A DNA stretch of 64,000 nucleotides from Micromonospora noduli (GCF_003264365.1 NZ_PYAK01000020.1:38801-102800), one strand, 5' to 3'. Positions 6,973 through 15,560 are shown, counted from the first letter of the stretch. A program made the numbers and translations. Notes: generated from the sequence alone by a model not told the origin.

Positions 6973-8399
6973 CGGGTCCTCCTGTGGGTTGCGTCGGGAT
7001 CTGCGGCGGGCGCGGTGCGCGGTGCGGGAGTGACCGTCGGCCCCGGCGCGGGCGCGGCGAGCAGACGGTCGACCAGGCCGGTGGTGTAGCGGCCCTTGCG
7101 GAATGCGGCGTCGTCGAGCACCCGCCGGACGAACGGGATGGTGGTGTGTACGCCCGGACCGGCGATGTCGAACTCGTCCAGGGCGCGTTCCAGCCGGTTG
7201 AGGGCCAACTCCCGGTCGGGCGCCCAGACGATCACCTTGGCGAGCAGTGAGTCGTACCAGGGGCCGACCAGGTAACCGGCGCTGGCGTGGGTGTCCACCC
7301 GGGTGAACGGGCCGCCGGGTGGCGTGAACCGCTCCAACCGGCCGGGGGCGGGGGCGAAGCCGCGCGCGGGGTCCTCGGTGTTGACCCGACACTCCACAGC
7401 GACGCCGTGCAGGCGGATCTCCTCCTGCCGCCACCGCAGCGGCACGCCGGCGGCGATGTGCAGTTGCTCGTGCACCAGGTCGATCCCGGTGACCATCTCG
7501 GTGACCGGATGCTCCACCTGGATCCGGCAGTTGATCTCCAGGAAGTGGAACTTCTCCTCGGCGTCGACCAGGAACTCCAGCGTGCCGGCACCGACGAAGC
7601 CGACCTGGAGCGCACCCCGCAGGGCGGTCTCGGCGATGGTGTCGAGAACGGCGGCGGGCAGTGCCGGGGCGGGCGCCTCCTCGACCAGCTTCTGGTGCCG
7701 GCGCTGCACGGAGCAGTCCCGGGTGCCCAGGTGCACCCCGTTGCCGTGGGCGTCGCAGAGCACCTGCACCTCGACGTGCCGCGCCTCGGTGAGGTAGCGC
7801 TCGACGTACACCCGGTCGTCGCCGAAGGCGGCCTGCGCGGCGGCCCGGGTCCGGGTGTACGCCCGGCGCAGCTCGCGCGGGCTGTGCACCACTGTCATCC
7901 CCCGGCCCCCGCCCCCGGCGGCGGCCTTCACGATCACCGGGTAGCCGACGGCGTCGGCCACCTCAGCCGCCGCGGCGGCGGTCGGCACCGGCGCGACACT
8001 GCCCGGCGACAGCGGCAGGCCGGCGCGGCTCATCAGTGCGCGGGCCGAGGACTTGTCGGCCAGCGCGGCCATCACCGCCGGTGGCGGGCCGATGAACGTC
8101 AGCCCGTTGTCGGCGCAGATCTCGGCGAAGTCGGCGTCCTCGGAGAGGAAGCCGTAGCCGGGGTGCACGGCCTGCGCCCCCACCTGCCGGGCCGCCTCCA
8201 CGATGGCGGCGGCGTTGAGGTAGCTGCGCCGGCTCGACGCCGGTCCGATCCGGACGGCCTGGTCGGCGAGGCGGACCGCCGCCGAGTCGGCGTCGGCGGC
8301 GGAGTAGACCACCGCCGTTCGCACGCCGAGCTCCTTGCAGGCGCGCAGCACCCGCAGCGCGATCTCGCCCCGGTTGGCGATCAGCACGGTCTCGAACAT
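6969..8399 (-). CDS. accC: Biotin carboxylase subunit of acetyl-CoA carboxylase
   Basis: Carboxylates biotin on the carrier subunit using ATP and bicarbonate. The 476 residues start with MFETVLIANRGEIALRV and contain the ATP-grasp loop KAAAGGGGRGM and the catalytic EINCRIQVEHPVTEM. I chose the ATG at 8399; the two codons upstream (TTG, ACC) are an unlikely start. It forms a locus-specific enzyme with the carrier (8419-8949) and the fused carboxyltransferase (8946-10694), giving a dedicated malonyl-CoA supply. The length is typical. The C-terminal tail PAPGPTVTPAPRTAP is low complexity. Confidence 0.95.
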   Translation of the reverse strand: MFETVLIANRGEIALRVLRACKELGVRTAVVYSAADADSAAVRLADQAVRIGPASSRRSYLNAAAIVEAARQVGAQAVHPGYGFLSEDADFAEICADNGLTFIGPPPAVMAALADKSSARALMSRAGLPLSPGSVAPVPTAAAAAEVADAVGYPVIVKAAAGGGGRGMTVVHSPRELRRAYTRTRAAAQAAFGDDRVYVERYLTEARHVEVQVLCDAHGNGVHLGTRDCSVQRRHQKLVEEAPAPALPAAVLDTIAETALRGALQVGFVGAGTLEFLVDAEEKFHFLEINCRIQVEHPVTEMVTGIDLVHEQLHIAAGVPLRWRQEEIRLHGVAVECRVNTEDPARGFAPAPGRLERFTPPGGPFTRVDTHASAGYLVGPWYDSLLAKVIVWAPDRELALNRLERALDEFDIAGPGVHTTIPFVRRVLDDAAFRKGRYTTGLVDRLLAAPAPGPTVTPAPRTAPAADPDATHRRTR

Positions 8400-8418
8400 G
8401 GTCAACCACCCCGCGCCG

Positions 8419-8949
8419 TCATGCCGGGTCCAGTTCGACGAGCGGCTGGTCGTACTCGACCGGCTGGCCGTCCTCGACGAGAATCGCGGCCACCCGGCCG
8501 GCCCGGTCGGCGATCACCTCGTTCATCAGCTTCATCGCCTCGACGATGGCCACCGGCTGGCCGGGGCGGACCAGGTCGCCCACCGCGACGAACGGCCGCG
8601 CGCCGGGTTCCGGCGCCCGGTAGAAGGTACCGACGATCGGTGCCCGCACCGCGGCGCGCCCAGGCACCGGCGGCCGGAGCACCGCGGGTGCGGCGCCGGA
8701 CGCCGGCACGACCGCCGGTGCCGCCTCGGCCCGGGGCAGGGGTACGTCCGGTCGGGTCGCGTCCTCGGGGTGCCACTCGACCTCCAGCACCGCCGGTCCG
8801 CTGCGCAGCCGGATCCGGCGCACCGGCCCGGCCAGCTCGGCGATCAGGTGCTGCGCCTGCCGACGCAGCCCGGCCAGCGCCTCCTCGCCGTTCATCCCGA
8901 CGTCGTCGGACGCGTCGACTGTCGACAGCGCCCGGTCGGCGGCGGTCAT
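8419..8949 (-). CDS. accB: Biotin carboxyl carrier protein of acetyl-CoA carboxylase
   Basis: 176 residues. The C-terminal half is a biotinyl domain with the modification site EAMKLMNE (Lys is biotinylated), preceded by APIVGTFYRAPEPGARPFV. The N-terminal half contains a helix that may bind the carboxylase and a Pro/Ala-rich linker (about 70-100). The ATG overlaps the stop of the carboxyltransferase gene as ATGA, so it is translationally coupled. The biotin carboxylase begins 19 nt downstream of its stop. Carries carboxy-biotin between the two active sites. Confidence 0.94.
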   Translation of the reverse strand: MTAADRALSTVDASDDVGMNGEEALAGLRRQAQHLIAELAGPVRRIRLRSGPAVLEVEWHPEDATRPDVPLPRAEAAPAVVPASGAAPAVLRPPVPGRAAVRAPIVGTFYRAPEPGARPFVAVGDLVRPGQPVAIVEAMKLMNEVIADRAGRVAAILVEDGQPVEYDQPLVELDPA

Positions 8950-10694
8950 CGCAGGCCCGCCCGGGCGCCGACGCGGTTCGCGCCGAACCGTCGGAAGCGT
9001 TGCCGGCGCAGGCGGACCAGCATGGCCGGCGGCACGTCCAGCAGCGGCAGGAGGTTGGCCAGCAGGGCGGCGCGCAACCGTTGGGCGGTCTCCGCGGGGT
9101 CGTCGTGCGCGGCAGTCGACGGCTCCGACACGACCTCGTCGACCACTCCGAGCCGGCGCAGGTCGGGCGCGGTCAGTCGCAACGCGCGGGCGGCCTGCGG
9201 TGCCGCGGAGCGGTCCGGCCAGAGGATCGCCGCGCACCCCTCGGGGCTGATCACCGAGTAGACGGCGTTTTCGAGCATCAGCACCCGGTCGGCCACCGCC
9301 AGCGCCAGCGCGCCGCCGCTGCCGCCCTCACCGGTGATCACCGCGAGCACCGGGGTGGGCAGCACGGTGAGGGTGAGGATGTTCTCGGCGATGGCCGCCG
9401 CCTGGCCCTGCTCCTCGGCGCTCACCCCGGGGTCGGCTCCGGGGGTGTCCACCAGGGTGACCACGGGCAGGCCGAGGCGGGCCGCGAGGCGCATGAGGCG
9501 CAGCGCCTTGCGGTGCCCGGACGGGCTGGCCATGCCGAAGTTGCGGGCGACCAACTCGGCGGTGGTGTGCCCCTTCTGGTGGCCGATGACCATCACGTGC
9601 CGGCCGGCCAACCGCGCCACCCCACCTACGATGGCCGGGCAGTCCGCGCCGAGCCGATCGCCGTGCAGCTCCACGAACCCGTCGAAGACGGAGTCCAGGT
9701 AGTCCAGTGTGGTGGGCCGCCCGGGGTGCCGCGCCATCCGGACGGTGTCCCACGCGTCGCGTACCGCCGGGGTGCCGGCGTCTCCCTCGGCCGCCGGGTC
9801 CGTCGGCCGCGCCAGGACCGTGCCGTCGTCGGCGAGGCGCTCGCGGTGCGACGCCGGCTCCTGCCGGGGTACGGGCGAACGCGCCGGACGGCCGGCGCGG
9901 GTCGCGGCGAGCAGCGCCATCAGCCGTCCGCGCAGCGACCGGCGCTGCACCACCATGTCGACCTGCCCGTGTCGGAGCAGGAAGTCGGCGGTCTGGAAGC
10001 CCTCCGGCAGGGCCCGCCCGGTGATCTGGCGGATCACCCGGGGGCCGGCGAAGCCCATCCGCGCGCCACTCTCGGCGAGCACCAGATCGGTGTTGGTGGC
10101 GAACGAGGCGGCCACCCCGCCGTAGGTCGGGTCGGTGAGGACGCTCACGGTGAGCAGCCCCGCCTCGCGCAACGCGGCGATGGCCTGACTGACGGTCGCC
10201 ATCTGCATCAACGACAGCGCGCCCTCCTGCATCCGCGCCCCGCCGGAGGCGGTGATCAGGACGAGCGGGGTGCGGTCGTCCAGCGCCCGTTCGGCCGCCC
10301 GGGTGATCAGCTCGCCCACCGCGCAGCCCAGGCTGCCACCGAGGAAGCGGAAGTCCATCACCGCCAGGGCCACCGGGTGCCCACCGATGGTGGCCGTGGC
10401 GCAGACGACCCCCTCGGCAAGACCTGTGCTGGCCCGCGCGCCGGTGAGCCGGTGCGGGTACGGCAGCACGTCGACGAAGTCGAGCGGGTCCGCCTCCGGC
10501 AGCCGGTCGGAAAGCAGGCGCAGCGAACCCGGGTCGACCAGTTGGCGCAGGCGTTCCGGCGCGCCGAGTCGCGCATGCTCCCCGCACTCCGGGCAGACGT
10601 CGAGGTTGCGGCGCAGCCGTTTGCGGTAGAGCAGGCTGGCGCAGCCGGCGCAGCGGGACCAGAGCTGCTCTTCGCGCGGCGCGGTGGCCGTCAC
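8946..10694 (-). CDS. Fused acetyl-CoA carboxyltransferase, beta then alpha subunit
   Basis: Moves the carboxyl group from biotin to acetyl-CoA to form malonyl-CoA. The 582 residues fuse AccD and AccA. The beta part opens with a zinc ribbon (C15, C18, C34, C37) and includes TASGGARMQEG. The alpha part starts near residue 315 and includes VELHGDRLGADCPAIVGG, VDTPGADPG and TGEGGSGGALALAVADRV. The GTG start at 10694 overlaps the upstream cyclase stop as GTGA; an upstream in-frame codon would bury that overlap. Gene order cyclase-accDA-accB-accC ties precursor supply to the synthase. Fused accDA genes are known in actinobacterial polyketide loci. Confidence 0.93.
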   Translation of the reverse strand: MTATAPREEQLWSRCAGCASLLYRKRLRRNLDVCPECGEHARLGAPERLRQLVDPGSLRLLSDRLPEADPLDFVDVLPYPHRLTGARASTGLAEGVVCATATIGGHPVALAVMDFRFLGGSLGCAVGELITRAAERALDDRTPLVLITASGGARMQEGALSLMQMATVSQAIAALREAGLLTVSVLTDPTYGGVAASFATNTDLVLAESGARMGFAGPRVIRQITGRALPEGFQTADFLLRHGQVDMVVQRRSLRGRLMALLAATRAGRPARSPVPRQEPASHRERLADDGTVLARPTDPAAEGDAGTPAVRDAWDTVRMARHPGRPTTLDYLDSVFDGFVELHGDRLGADCPAIVGGVARLAGRHVMVIGHQKGHTTAELVARNFGMASPSGHRKALRLMRLAARLGLPVVTLVDTPGADPGVSAEEQGQAAAIAENILTLTVLPTPVLAVITGEGGSGGALALAVADRVLMLENAVYSVISPEGCAAILWPDRSAAPQAARALRLTAPDLRRLGVVDEVVSEPSTAAHDDPAETAQRLRAALLANLLPLLDVPPAMLVRLRRQRFRRFGANRVGARAGLR

Positions 10695-11029
10695 GACCGC
10701 CGTCCGGTGTCCGGGGCGTCGAACCGGTAGAAGCACCGCGCCATCGCGTCGCGCGGTGAGCGCCAGGTCGACAGGTACGGCGACACGTACGGGCGCAGGC
10801 GGTCACTGACCCGGATGAACTCGGGATGGTCACGAGCGGCCTCCACCGCGCCCTCTGCCGGCTGCGCGGTCTCGAGCAGATGCACATAAAGGTCGTGCAG
10901 TCGGTACAGCGAGCGGTGCCGGACACCGACCAGGCGCGGCAGCTCCGTCGCGTCCGACTCAGCGAAGATCTCGGCGACCCGCTCCTCGGCGGTCGGATCC
11001 ACCTTCGCGACGATCAGCGATCGGTCCAT
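10691..11029 (-). CDS. TcmI/SchA-CurD-like polyketide cyclase (copy 1)
   Basis: 112 residues: RSLIVAKVDPTAEERVAEIFAES at the start, then TELPRLVGVRHRSLYRLHDLYVHLLE and a closing SPYLSTWRSPRDAMARCFYR. This is the small dimeric fold of TcmI and the SchA/CurD group from spore-pigment clusters, which closes later rings of the polyketide. The ATG has a strong GGGGGGAGG ribosome site. It is the first gene of the minus-strand operon, so the promoter lies in 11030-11290. It is a paralogue of 12382-12792 on the other side of the regulator. Confidence 0.85.
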   Translation of the reverse strand: MDRSLIVAKVDPTAEERVAEIFAESDATELPRLVGVRHRSLYRLHDLYVHLLETAQPAEGAVEAARDHPEFIRVSDRLRPYVSPYLSTWRSPRDAMARCFYRFDAPDTGRRS

Positions 11030-11113
11030 ACTGGGCCTCCCCCCACAGCGTCCGGCCGGCGACGGGTGGCCCCCGGACGCGCTGGACGACTGCCGACACG
11101 ATGCGCCGATCCT

Positions 11114-11130
11114 CGTCACGGCGGCGTCAC
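11114..11130 (-). promoter_or_regulatory. 11-bp phased direct repeats before the polyketide operon
   Basis: On the minus strand GTGACG occurs twice with starts 11 bp apart, about 85-100 bp upstream of the first operon gene. A second phased pair (GTGACGC then TTGACGC, also 11 bp) is at 11160-11177. Placement one helical turn apart is what SARP regulators recognise; the heptamer differs from the best-known SARP boxes. Confidence 0.5.
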
Positions 11131-11167
11131 CGTGGCGGGTCGGTCAGCGACGGATGGTGGTGACGCT

Positions 11168-11292
11168 GCGTTGACGCAACCTGTGTATCAGCTATGTGCC
11201 GAGCCTGCTGCACGCGCTAATGTTTGTGCAGTTCAGAACCGATCTCGGGTTGGCCGTCGCTAATAGAACGTCCACGCTGGCGTTGACGCAAC
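11168..11292. repeat. Two identical 13-bp elements GCGTTGACGCAAC
   Basis: Copies at 11168-11180 and 11280-11292, starts 112 bp apart. Each contains the imperfect palindrome GTTG-ACG-CAAC and a TTGACG that could serve as a -35 element. They bracket the divergent control region. Confidence 0.7.
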
Positions 11293-11454
11293 GTGACCGT
11301 TATTGATAATCTTCAGCGTGGTCAGTCCGGCGGCCTCGGCGGGTGGGGCCGCGCCCGACCACGCCGCGATCGGTGGGGTCGACAGTGGCGTCGAGGGCAA
11401 CCGATCCGGGACACAGCAGACAGTCGGGACGAGCGTTCCGCAGGGGGTGCCGCC

Positions 11455-12252
11455 GTGGCCGCTGATCCGTCCGTGCCGACCGCCGGAGACCCGCCCGAGG
11501 AGGGCGTCTCACTGCATCTGCTCGGAGGGTTCCGACTCCTCCGCGAGGCGGTGCCGGTGGTGGTGCCGCGCGGGCTGCAACGGGTGATCGCGCTGATCGG
11601 GCTCCGCCCCGGCGCCACCCGCAGCCAGCTCGCCGGGCTGCTCTGGCCCGACGCGTCGGAGGAACGGGCGCTGTCCTCCCTGCGTACCGCCCTGTGGCGG
11701 CTGCGACAGGACCCGTGCTGCCCGATGACAGTGGCCAGCGACACCGTACGCCTCGGCCCAGCGGTCCGGCTCGACGTGGACGACCTGGTCGGCACAGCGG
11801 CCCGGGTCCGGGACGGCGACGACCCGCGCACCGCGGCCGGGGCGCTCGCCGCCGGGCGGCACGACCTCCTCCCCGGCTGGTACGACGACTGGGTGCTGCT
11901 GGACCGGGAACGCCTGCGCCAACTCCGCCTGCACATGCTGGAACAGGTGGCCGGGCACCACCTGGCCGCGGGGCGGCACGGCGAGGCCCTCGAAGCCGCG
12001 TTGGAGGCGATGGCCGCCGAGCCGTTACGGGAGACACCACACCGACTGGTGGTTCGCATCCACCTGGCCGAGGGCAACGCCTTCGAAGCCGTGCACGCCT
12101 TCTACGTCTATCGGGACCTGTTGCGCCGGGAGCTGCGGCTGGAGCCGAGCCCCGCCATGAGCGCCCTGCTCGACGACACCCTCGCCCCGATCCGCCAGGC
12201 CAGCCGCGAGGCCATCACCGACCGCCCGTCACCCGCCGTTCGGCGTACCTGA
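11455..12252 (+). CDS. SARP-family pathway regulator (BTAD domain)
   Basis: 265 residues. The N-terminal winged helix is VSLHLLGGFRLLREAVPVVV, then RSQLAGLLWPDASEERALSSLRTALWRLRQ. It is followed by the bacterial transcriptional activation domain of helical repeats (LRLHMLEQVAGHHLAAGRHGEAL, RIHLAEGNAFEAVHAFYVY). No ATPase or TPR extension is present, so it is a small SARP and not AfsR-like in size. An earlier ATG at 11293 is rejected because promoter elements (TTGACG, GATAAT) fall after it. The GTG at 11455 has a run of G ribosome site 8 nt upstream. Probably activates the divergent operon and the downstream cyclase gene. Confidence 0.9.
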   Translation: MAADPSVPTAGDPPEEGVSLHLLGGFRLLREAVPVVVPRGLQRVIALIGLRPGATRSQLAGLLWPDASEERALSSLRTALWRLRQDPCCPMTVASDTVRLGPAVRLDVDDLVGTAARVRDGDDPRTAAGALAAGRHDLLPGWYDDWVLLDRERLRQLRLHMLEQVAGHHLAAGRHGEALEAALEAMAAEPLRETPHRLVVRIHLAEGNAFEAVHAFYVYRDLLRRELRLEPSPAMSALLDDTLAPIRQASREAITDRPSPAVRRT

Positions 12253-12300
12253 CGGCGGTGCCCGTCACCGCCCGGTCGGCGTACGTGACGGTGATGTGAC
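12239..12300 (+). repeat. Direct repeat before the second cyclase gene
   Basis: TCGGCGTAC-T/G-TGACGG occurs twice with a 36-bp period, and GTGACG at 12285 is followed 11 bp later by GTGAC at 12296. The phasing and core match the repeats in the control region at 11.1 kb, so the same regulator may bind here. The first copy overlaps the end of the regulator gene. Confidence 0.5.
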
Positions 12301-12381
12301 AGGCGCTGCGGCACGGTGGGCGCACAGAGCACGTGGCACCGATCCCGAGGGGTCGGGCAGGCCACCGGCGGAAGGGGTCCC

Positions 12382-12792
12382 ATGAGTCGTCTACTGATCG
12401 TCAGCCGGATCATCCCGGGAGCGGAGGGTCGGGTCGCGCAGATCTTCGCCGAGTCCGACGCCACCGAACTGCCCAGCCTGACCGGGGTCACGCACCGATC
12501 CCTGTACTGCCTGCACGACCTGTGCGTACACCTGCTGGAGACCTCGGACGACGTCGACCCGGACGCGCTCGCGGCGGCCCGCAACCACCCACTCTTCCGA
12601 CAGGTCAACGAGCGACTCTCCGCGCACACGTCGCCGTACCTGCCGACCTGGCGTTCCCCCCGGGACGCGATCGCCGGCTGCTTCTACCGGTGGGACGCGG
12701 CCGAGGCGCCAGCAGGAGCCCCGGCCAGCACCGAAGCACCCGCTCCGCGCCCGGCCGTTACCGAGGCGCCCGCCGCGCACCCGGCCGGCTGA
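12382..12792 (+). CDS. TcmI/SchA-CurD-like polyketide cyclase (copy 2)
   Basis: 136 residues, paralogous to 10691-11029. The two share AQIFAESDATELP-type and HRSLYxLHDLxVHLLE segments and the closing SPYLPTWRSPRDAIAGCFYRW. This copy has an extra C-terminal tail of about 25 residues rich in Ala, Pro, Glu and Thr (APAPRPAVTEAPAAHPAG). The ATG follows GGAAGGGG. The FAD hydroxylase starts 2 nt after its stop, so they form one unit. Two copies may act at different rings or as a heterodimer; this is inference. Confidence 0.83.
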   Translation: MSRLLIVSRIIPGAEGRVAQIFAESDATELPSLTGVTHRSLYCLHDLCVHLLETSDDVDPDALAAARNHPLFRQVNERLSAHTSPYLPTWRSPRDAIAGCFYRWDAAEAPAGAPASTEAPAPRPAVTEAPAAHPAG

Positions 12793-12793
12793 C

Positions 12794-14143
12794 ATGTCCG
12801 CCGCGCCGCCGCACGTCCTGATCATCGGCGCGGGCACGGGCGGGCTGTGCCTGGCGCACGGCCTGCGCCGCGCCGGGATCAGCGTCGCCGTCTACGAACG
12901 GCACCGCGACCGTGCCGAAGGGCTGCTCGGCTACCGGGTCGGCATCGGCCCGACCGGTAGCCGGGCGCTGCGGGAGTGTCTGCCCCCGGAGCTGTTCGCC
13001 ACCTTCCTGGCCACCTGCGCCCGGCCGCCGCACTACTTCAACGTCGTCACCCAGGGGCTCCGCCAGACCGCGTCGTTCCCGCTGCGGCCGAGCGCCGACC
13101 CGGTACGCACCGAACACTCGGTGGCCCGGATGGTGCTGCGCCAGGTGCTGCTGACCGGCCTGGAGGACGTGGTGCAGTTCGACAAGACCTTCACCCGGTA
13201 CGAGCAGCGCGACGACGGCACGGTCACCGCGCACTTCGCCGACGGCACCAGCGCCACCGGCGACCTGCTGGTGGCGGCCGACGGCACCCATTCCGCCGTA
13301 CGCCGCCAGTACCTGCCGCACGCCGTCACCCGCGACGCCGGGACGATCAACATCGCCACCCGGATCCCGCTGACACCGCACACCCGCGGTCTCATTCCGG
13401 AGCGGGTCCAGCAGGGCATCTCGCTGATCTTCGGCGTCGGCGGGATGATGGGCGTGCTGCACGTCATGGAGTTCAAGTGGGACGCCGAACGCGCGATCAA
13501 GCCCGGCGTCAGCGAGCCCGACGCCGCCCTTCTCCGGGACTGGCCCGGCCTGGCCCACGACACCACCACCGACAACATCAATCTGATCATCTGGAGTGCG
13601 GCCAACCGGTTCCCGGCCGACATCATGGAACGCCGCGGCGAGGACCTGGTGCAGGTCGCCCTGGATCTCACCTCGAACTGGCACCCTCACCTACGGGAAC
13701 TGCTCGCCCACGCGGACCCGGCCAGCGCCCTACCGATCAAGGTGTCCACGTCCGAACCGGTGCCGCCCTGGAAGAGCAGCACCGTCACCATGCTCGGCGA
13801 CGCCATCCACACCATGACCCCGGGTCGGGGCGTGGGCGCGAACACCGCGCTGCGCGACGCCCGCCTGCTCTGCGCACAGCTCAGCCGCGCCACCGCCGGC
13901 GACAAGACGCTGCTCCAGGCGGTCGCCGACTACGAGGCCGTGATGGCGCCGTACGGCTTCGCCCGGGTCGCCGAATCGCTGAACCGCAGCGGCACCAGCG
14001 GCGACGACCGGATGTACCGACCGGTGGTGGGTCGGCTCGCGCTGCTCGGCGCGCGCGGCTACTTCGGAGTGACCAGCCGGGTACCACGGCTCCGTCGCCG
14101 GTTCGTTGACGACTTCCACACCTACGAGGGCGACCGGGACTGA
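12794..14143 (+). CDS. FAD-dependent aromatic hydroxylase
   Basis: 449 residues of the class A flavoprotein monooxygenase fold. There is an N-terminal Rossmann motif IIGAGTGGLCLAHGLRRAG (G12, G14, G17) ending in an acidic YERH, an inner DLLVAADGTHSAVR (the DG motif), and GDAIHTMTPGRGVGANTALRDA near residue 335, which binds the FAD phosphates. Family members use NADPH and O2 to hydroxylate polyketide rings, like the FAD hydroxylase of spore-pigment clusters. It is the last gene of the plus-strand unit and is followed by a strong hairpin. Confidence 0.92.
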   Translation: MSAAPPHVLIIGAGTGGLCLAHGLRRAGISVAVYERHRDRAEGLLGYRVGIGPTGSRALRECLPPELFATFLATCARPPHYFNVVTQGLRQTASFPLRPSADPVRTEHSVARMVLRQVLLTGLEDVVQFDKTFTRYEQRDDGTVTAHFADGTSATGDLLVAADGTHSAVRRQYLPHAVTRDAGTINIATRIPLTPHTRGLIPERVQQGISLIFGVGGMMGVLHVMEFKWDAERAIKPGVSEPDAALLRDWPGLAHDTTTDNINLIIWSAANRFPADIMERRGEDLVQVALDLTSNWHPHLRELLAHADPASALPIKVSTSEPVPPWKSSTVTMLGDAIHTMTPGRGVGANTALRDARLLCAQLSRATAGDKTLLQAVADYEAVMAPYGFARVAESLNRSGTSGDDRMYRPVVGRLALLGARGYFGVTSRVPRLRRRFVDDFHTYEGDRD

Positions 14144-14157
14144 CCCCGGCATCGCCC

Positions 14158-14192
14158 GACCCGGGCTCGGCGTCCCACGCCGGGCCCGGGTC
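14158..14192 (+). terminator. Hairpin after the hydroxylase gene
   Basis: 16-bp inverted repeat (GACCCGGGCTCGGCGT, one G-T wobble) with a 3-nt loop, starting 15 nt after the stop. Confidence 0.75.
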
Positions 14193-14421
14193 TCATCGTG
14201 TCCGGAGTGCTCGACCCGACCGATCCATGCCCGGCCCGGTCTCGTCTCGTCGGATTTGGCGTGATCGGACGACGCAGTGTTACGCGGCAGGCACCGGCTG
14301 AGGTGGCTGGCCCACCGGCAACGCTGACGGCCGATCCTGCCTGTCGTCGGCAATACGCGTGTGCGAAGCTGCGGCGAGTTTTTCTCGTGACTTTTCCAAC
14401 GAGCTGAGAGGGAGGTTCGCC

Positions 14422-15549
14422 GTGGCGTGGTCTTTCGGACACTCGCTGATAGTGGTACTGGCACTGTTGCTGGGCCTGGCCGCCGGGTGGCTGCTGCGCG
14501 GCCGACGGGGCGTACAGGGCAATTCGATTGTGGATGGTGACCCCGTCGCCGGTCTGGCCGTGATCACCACGCCCACGCCGGCTGCCACCACCGACGAGGT
14601 CCAGCCTGCGGCCGCCGTCGACCCGGCACCCACCGCGGTCGCCGACGAGCCGGTACCGGTCGACACGGTCAGCGCGCCAGCCGCGCTGACCGAACCGGAC
14701 GGTCCCGCCCCGGTGCCCGTGCCGGCGGAGGCTCCGAGCACCGTCGACCCGGCGGACATGGCGCTGACCGAGAACCCGCCGCCCGTACCGGCCAACGAGC
14801 AGCCCGACGCGGCTGAGCTGCGGCAGGAGCCGGCGGTTGAATCGGCCCCCGAGCCGGTCACTGTCGACGACCAGCCCGCCCCGGCGGCCGTGGTCGCTCC
14901 CCGCCAGCCCGCGGACGACCTCCCGCCGGCCGACGCGGCGCCGCTCGACACGACGCCGGCCGACGACGCGGCGATCGACGATGCGCCGGTCGCGGCCACC
15001 CCCGCCGACAGCGCGCCCGCCGACACGACGCCGGCCGACGACGCGGTGGCCTCCGTCGGCGCGTCCGACGATGCGGAGACCAAGGCCACGGCGATCGACC
15101 CGGCAGAGGAACAGACGACCGCCGAGCCGATGCACTCCGAGCCGGTGAACGCTGAGCCGGGGCAGGCCGAGTCCGCGGTCGACGCCGCGGAGGCCGAGCG
15201 GTCGGCGGTGGCCGTACCTCCGGTCCGCCCGACCGCCGCCGCGACCCCTCCGGTCCGTTCAGCCGCCGACACGACGATCAGCAGCATCGATGCCGACCCG
15301 ACGGGCCCGGCCGACGACTTCCGCCGGATCCAGGGGATCGGGCCGAAGATGGCGGCCGCGTTGCAGGACGCCGGCGTGCGCACGTACGGCCAGCTCGGCG
15401 AGTTGGACGAGCCGGCACTGCGCGACCTGATCCGGGCCGCCGGCCTGCGCGCCGCACCTGGGCTGGCCAGTTGGCCGCAGCAGGCACGCGTGCTCGCCGG
15501 CGCCGGCCACGAGATGGCAGCGGTGCTGCCGAGCGGCAACCAGGCCTGA
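14422..15549 (+). CDS. Membrane-anchored protein with a C-terminal helix-hairpin-helix domain
   Basis: 375 residues. One N-terminal membrane segment (about 5-23: GHSLIVVLALLLGLAAGWLL) is followed by a long low-complexity region of Ala, Pro, Asp, Glu and Thr (about 40-285) with loose repeats of the type PADDAxxDDAP. It ends in RIQGIGPKMAAALQDAGV and LRDLIRAAGL, a helix-hairpin-helix pair of the kind used for DNA or nucleic-acid contact. The GTG at 14422 has GGGAGG upstream. The cytoplasmic side is probable for the C-terminal domain. Function is unknown; similar anchored HhH proteins are widespread in actinobacteria. The acidic linker would act as a flexible spacer. Confidence 0.8.
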   Translation: MAWSFGHSLIVVLALLLGLAAGWLLRGRRGVQGNSIVDGDPVAGLAVITTPTPAATTDEVQPAAAVDPAPTAVADEPVPVDTVSAPAALTEPDGPAPVPVPAEAPSTVDPADMALTENPPPVPANEQPDAAELRQEPAVESAPEPVTVDDQPAPAAVVAPRQPADDLPPADAAPLDTTPADDAAIDDAPVAATPADSAPADTTPADDAVASVGASDDAETKATAIDPAEEQTTAEPMHSEPVNAEPGQAESAVDAAEAERSAVAVPPVRPTAAATPPVRSAADTTISSIDADPTGPADDFRRIQGIGPKMAAALQDAGVRTYGQLGELDEPALRDLIRAAGLRAAPGLASWPQQARVLAGAGHEMAAVLPSGNQA

Positions 15550-15560
15550 CCGCCTGCATC

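Larger units (their letters stand above)
11030..11454. promoter_or_regulatory. Divergent control region between the polyketide operon and its regulator
   Basis: 425 bp without a gene. It holds repeated heptamers related to GTGACGC/TTGACGC set 10-11 bp apart at 11114-11130 and 11160-11177, and two identical copies of GCGTTGACGCAAC at 11168-11180 and 11280-11292. Plus-strand promoter elements TTGACG (11283-11288) and GATAAT (11305-11310) lie 16 bp apart and read toward the regulator. The heptamer phasing is the hallmark of SARP binding sites. Function is inferred. Confidence 0.6.

Noticed and set aside
7287..10730. Open frame of 1147 codons on the plus strand
   Set aside because: Antisense to accC, accB and accDA; no family motif, and the minus-strand genes are unambiguous.
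11293..11454. Upstream extension of the SARP gene
   Set aside because: It would contain the promoter -10 (GATAAT at 11305-11310) and encode an Arg/Gly-rich tract unlike SARP N-termini.
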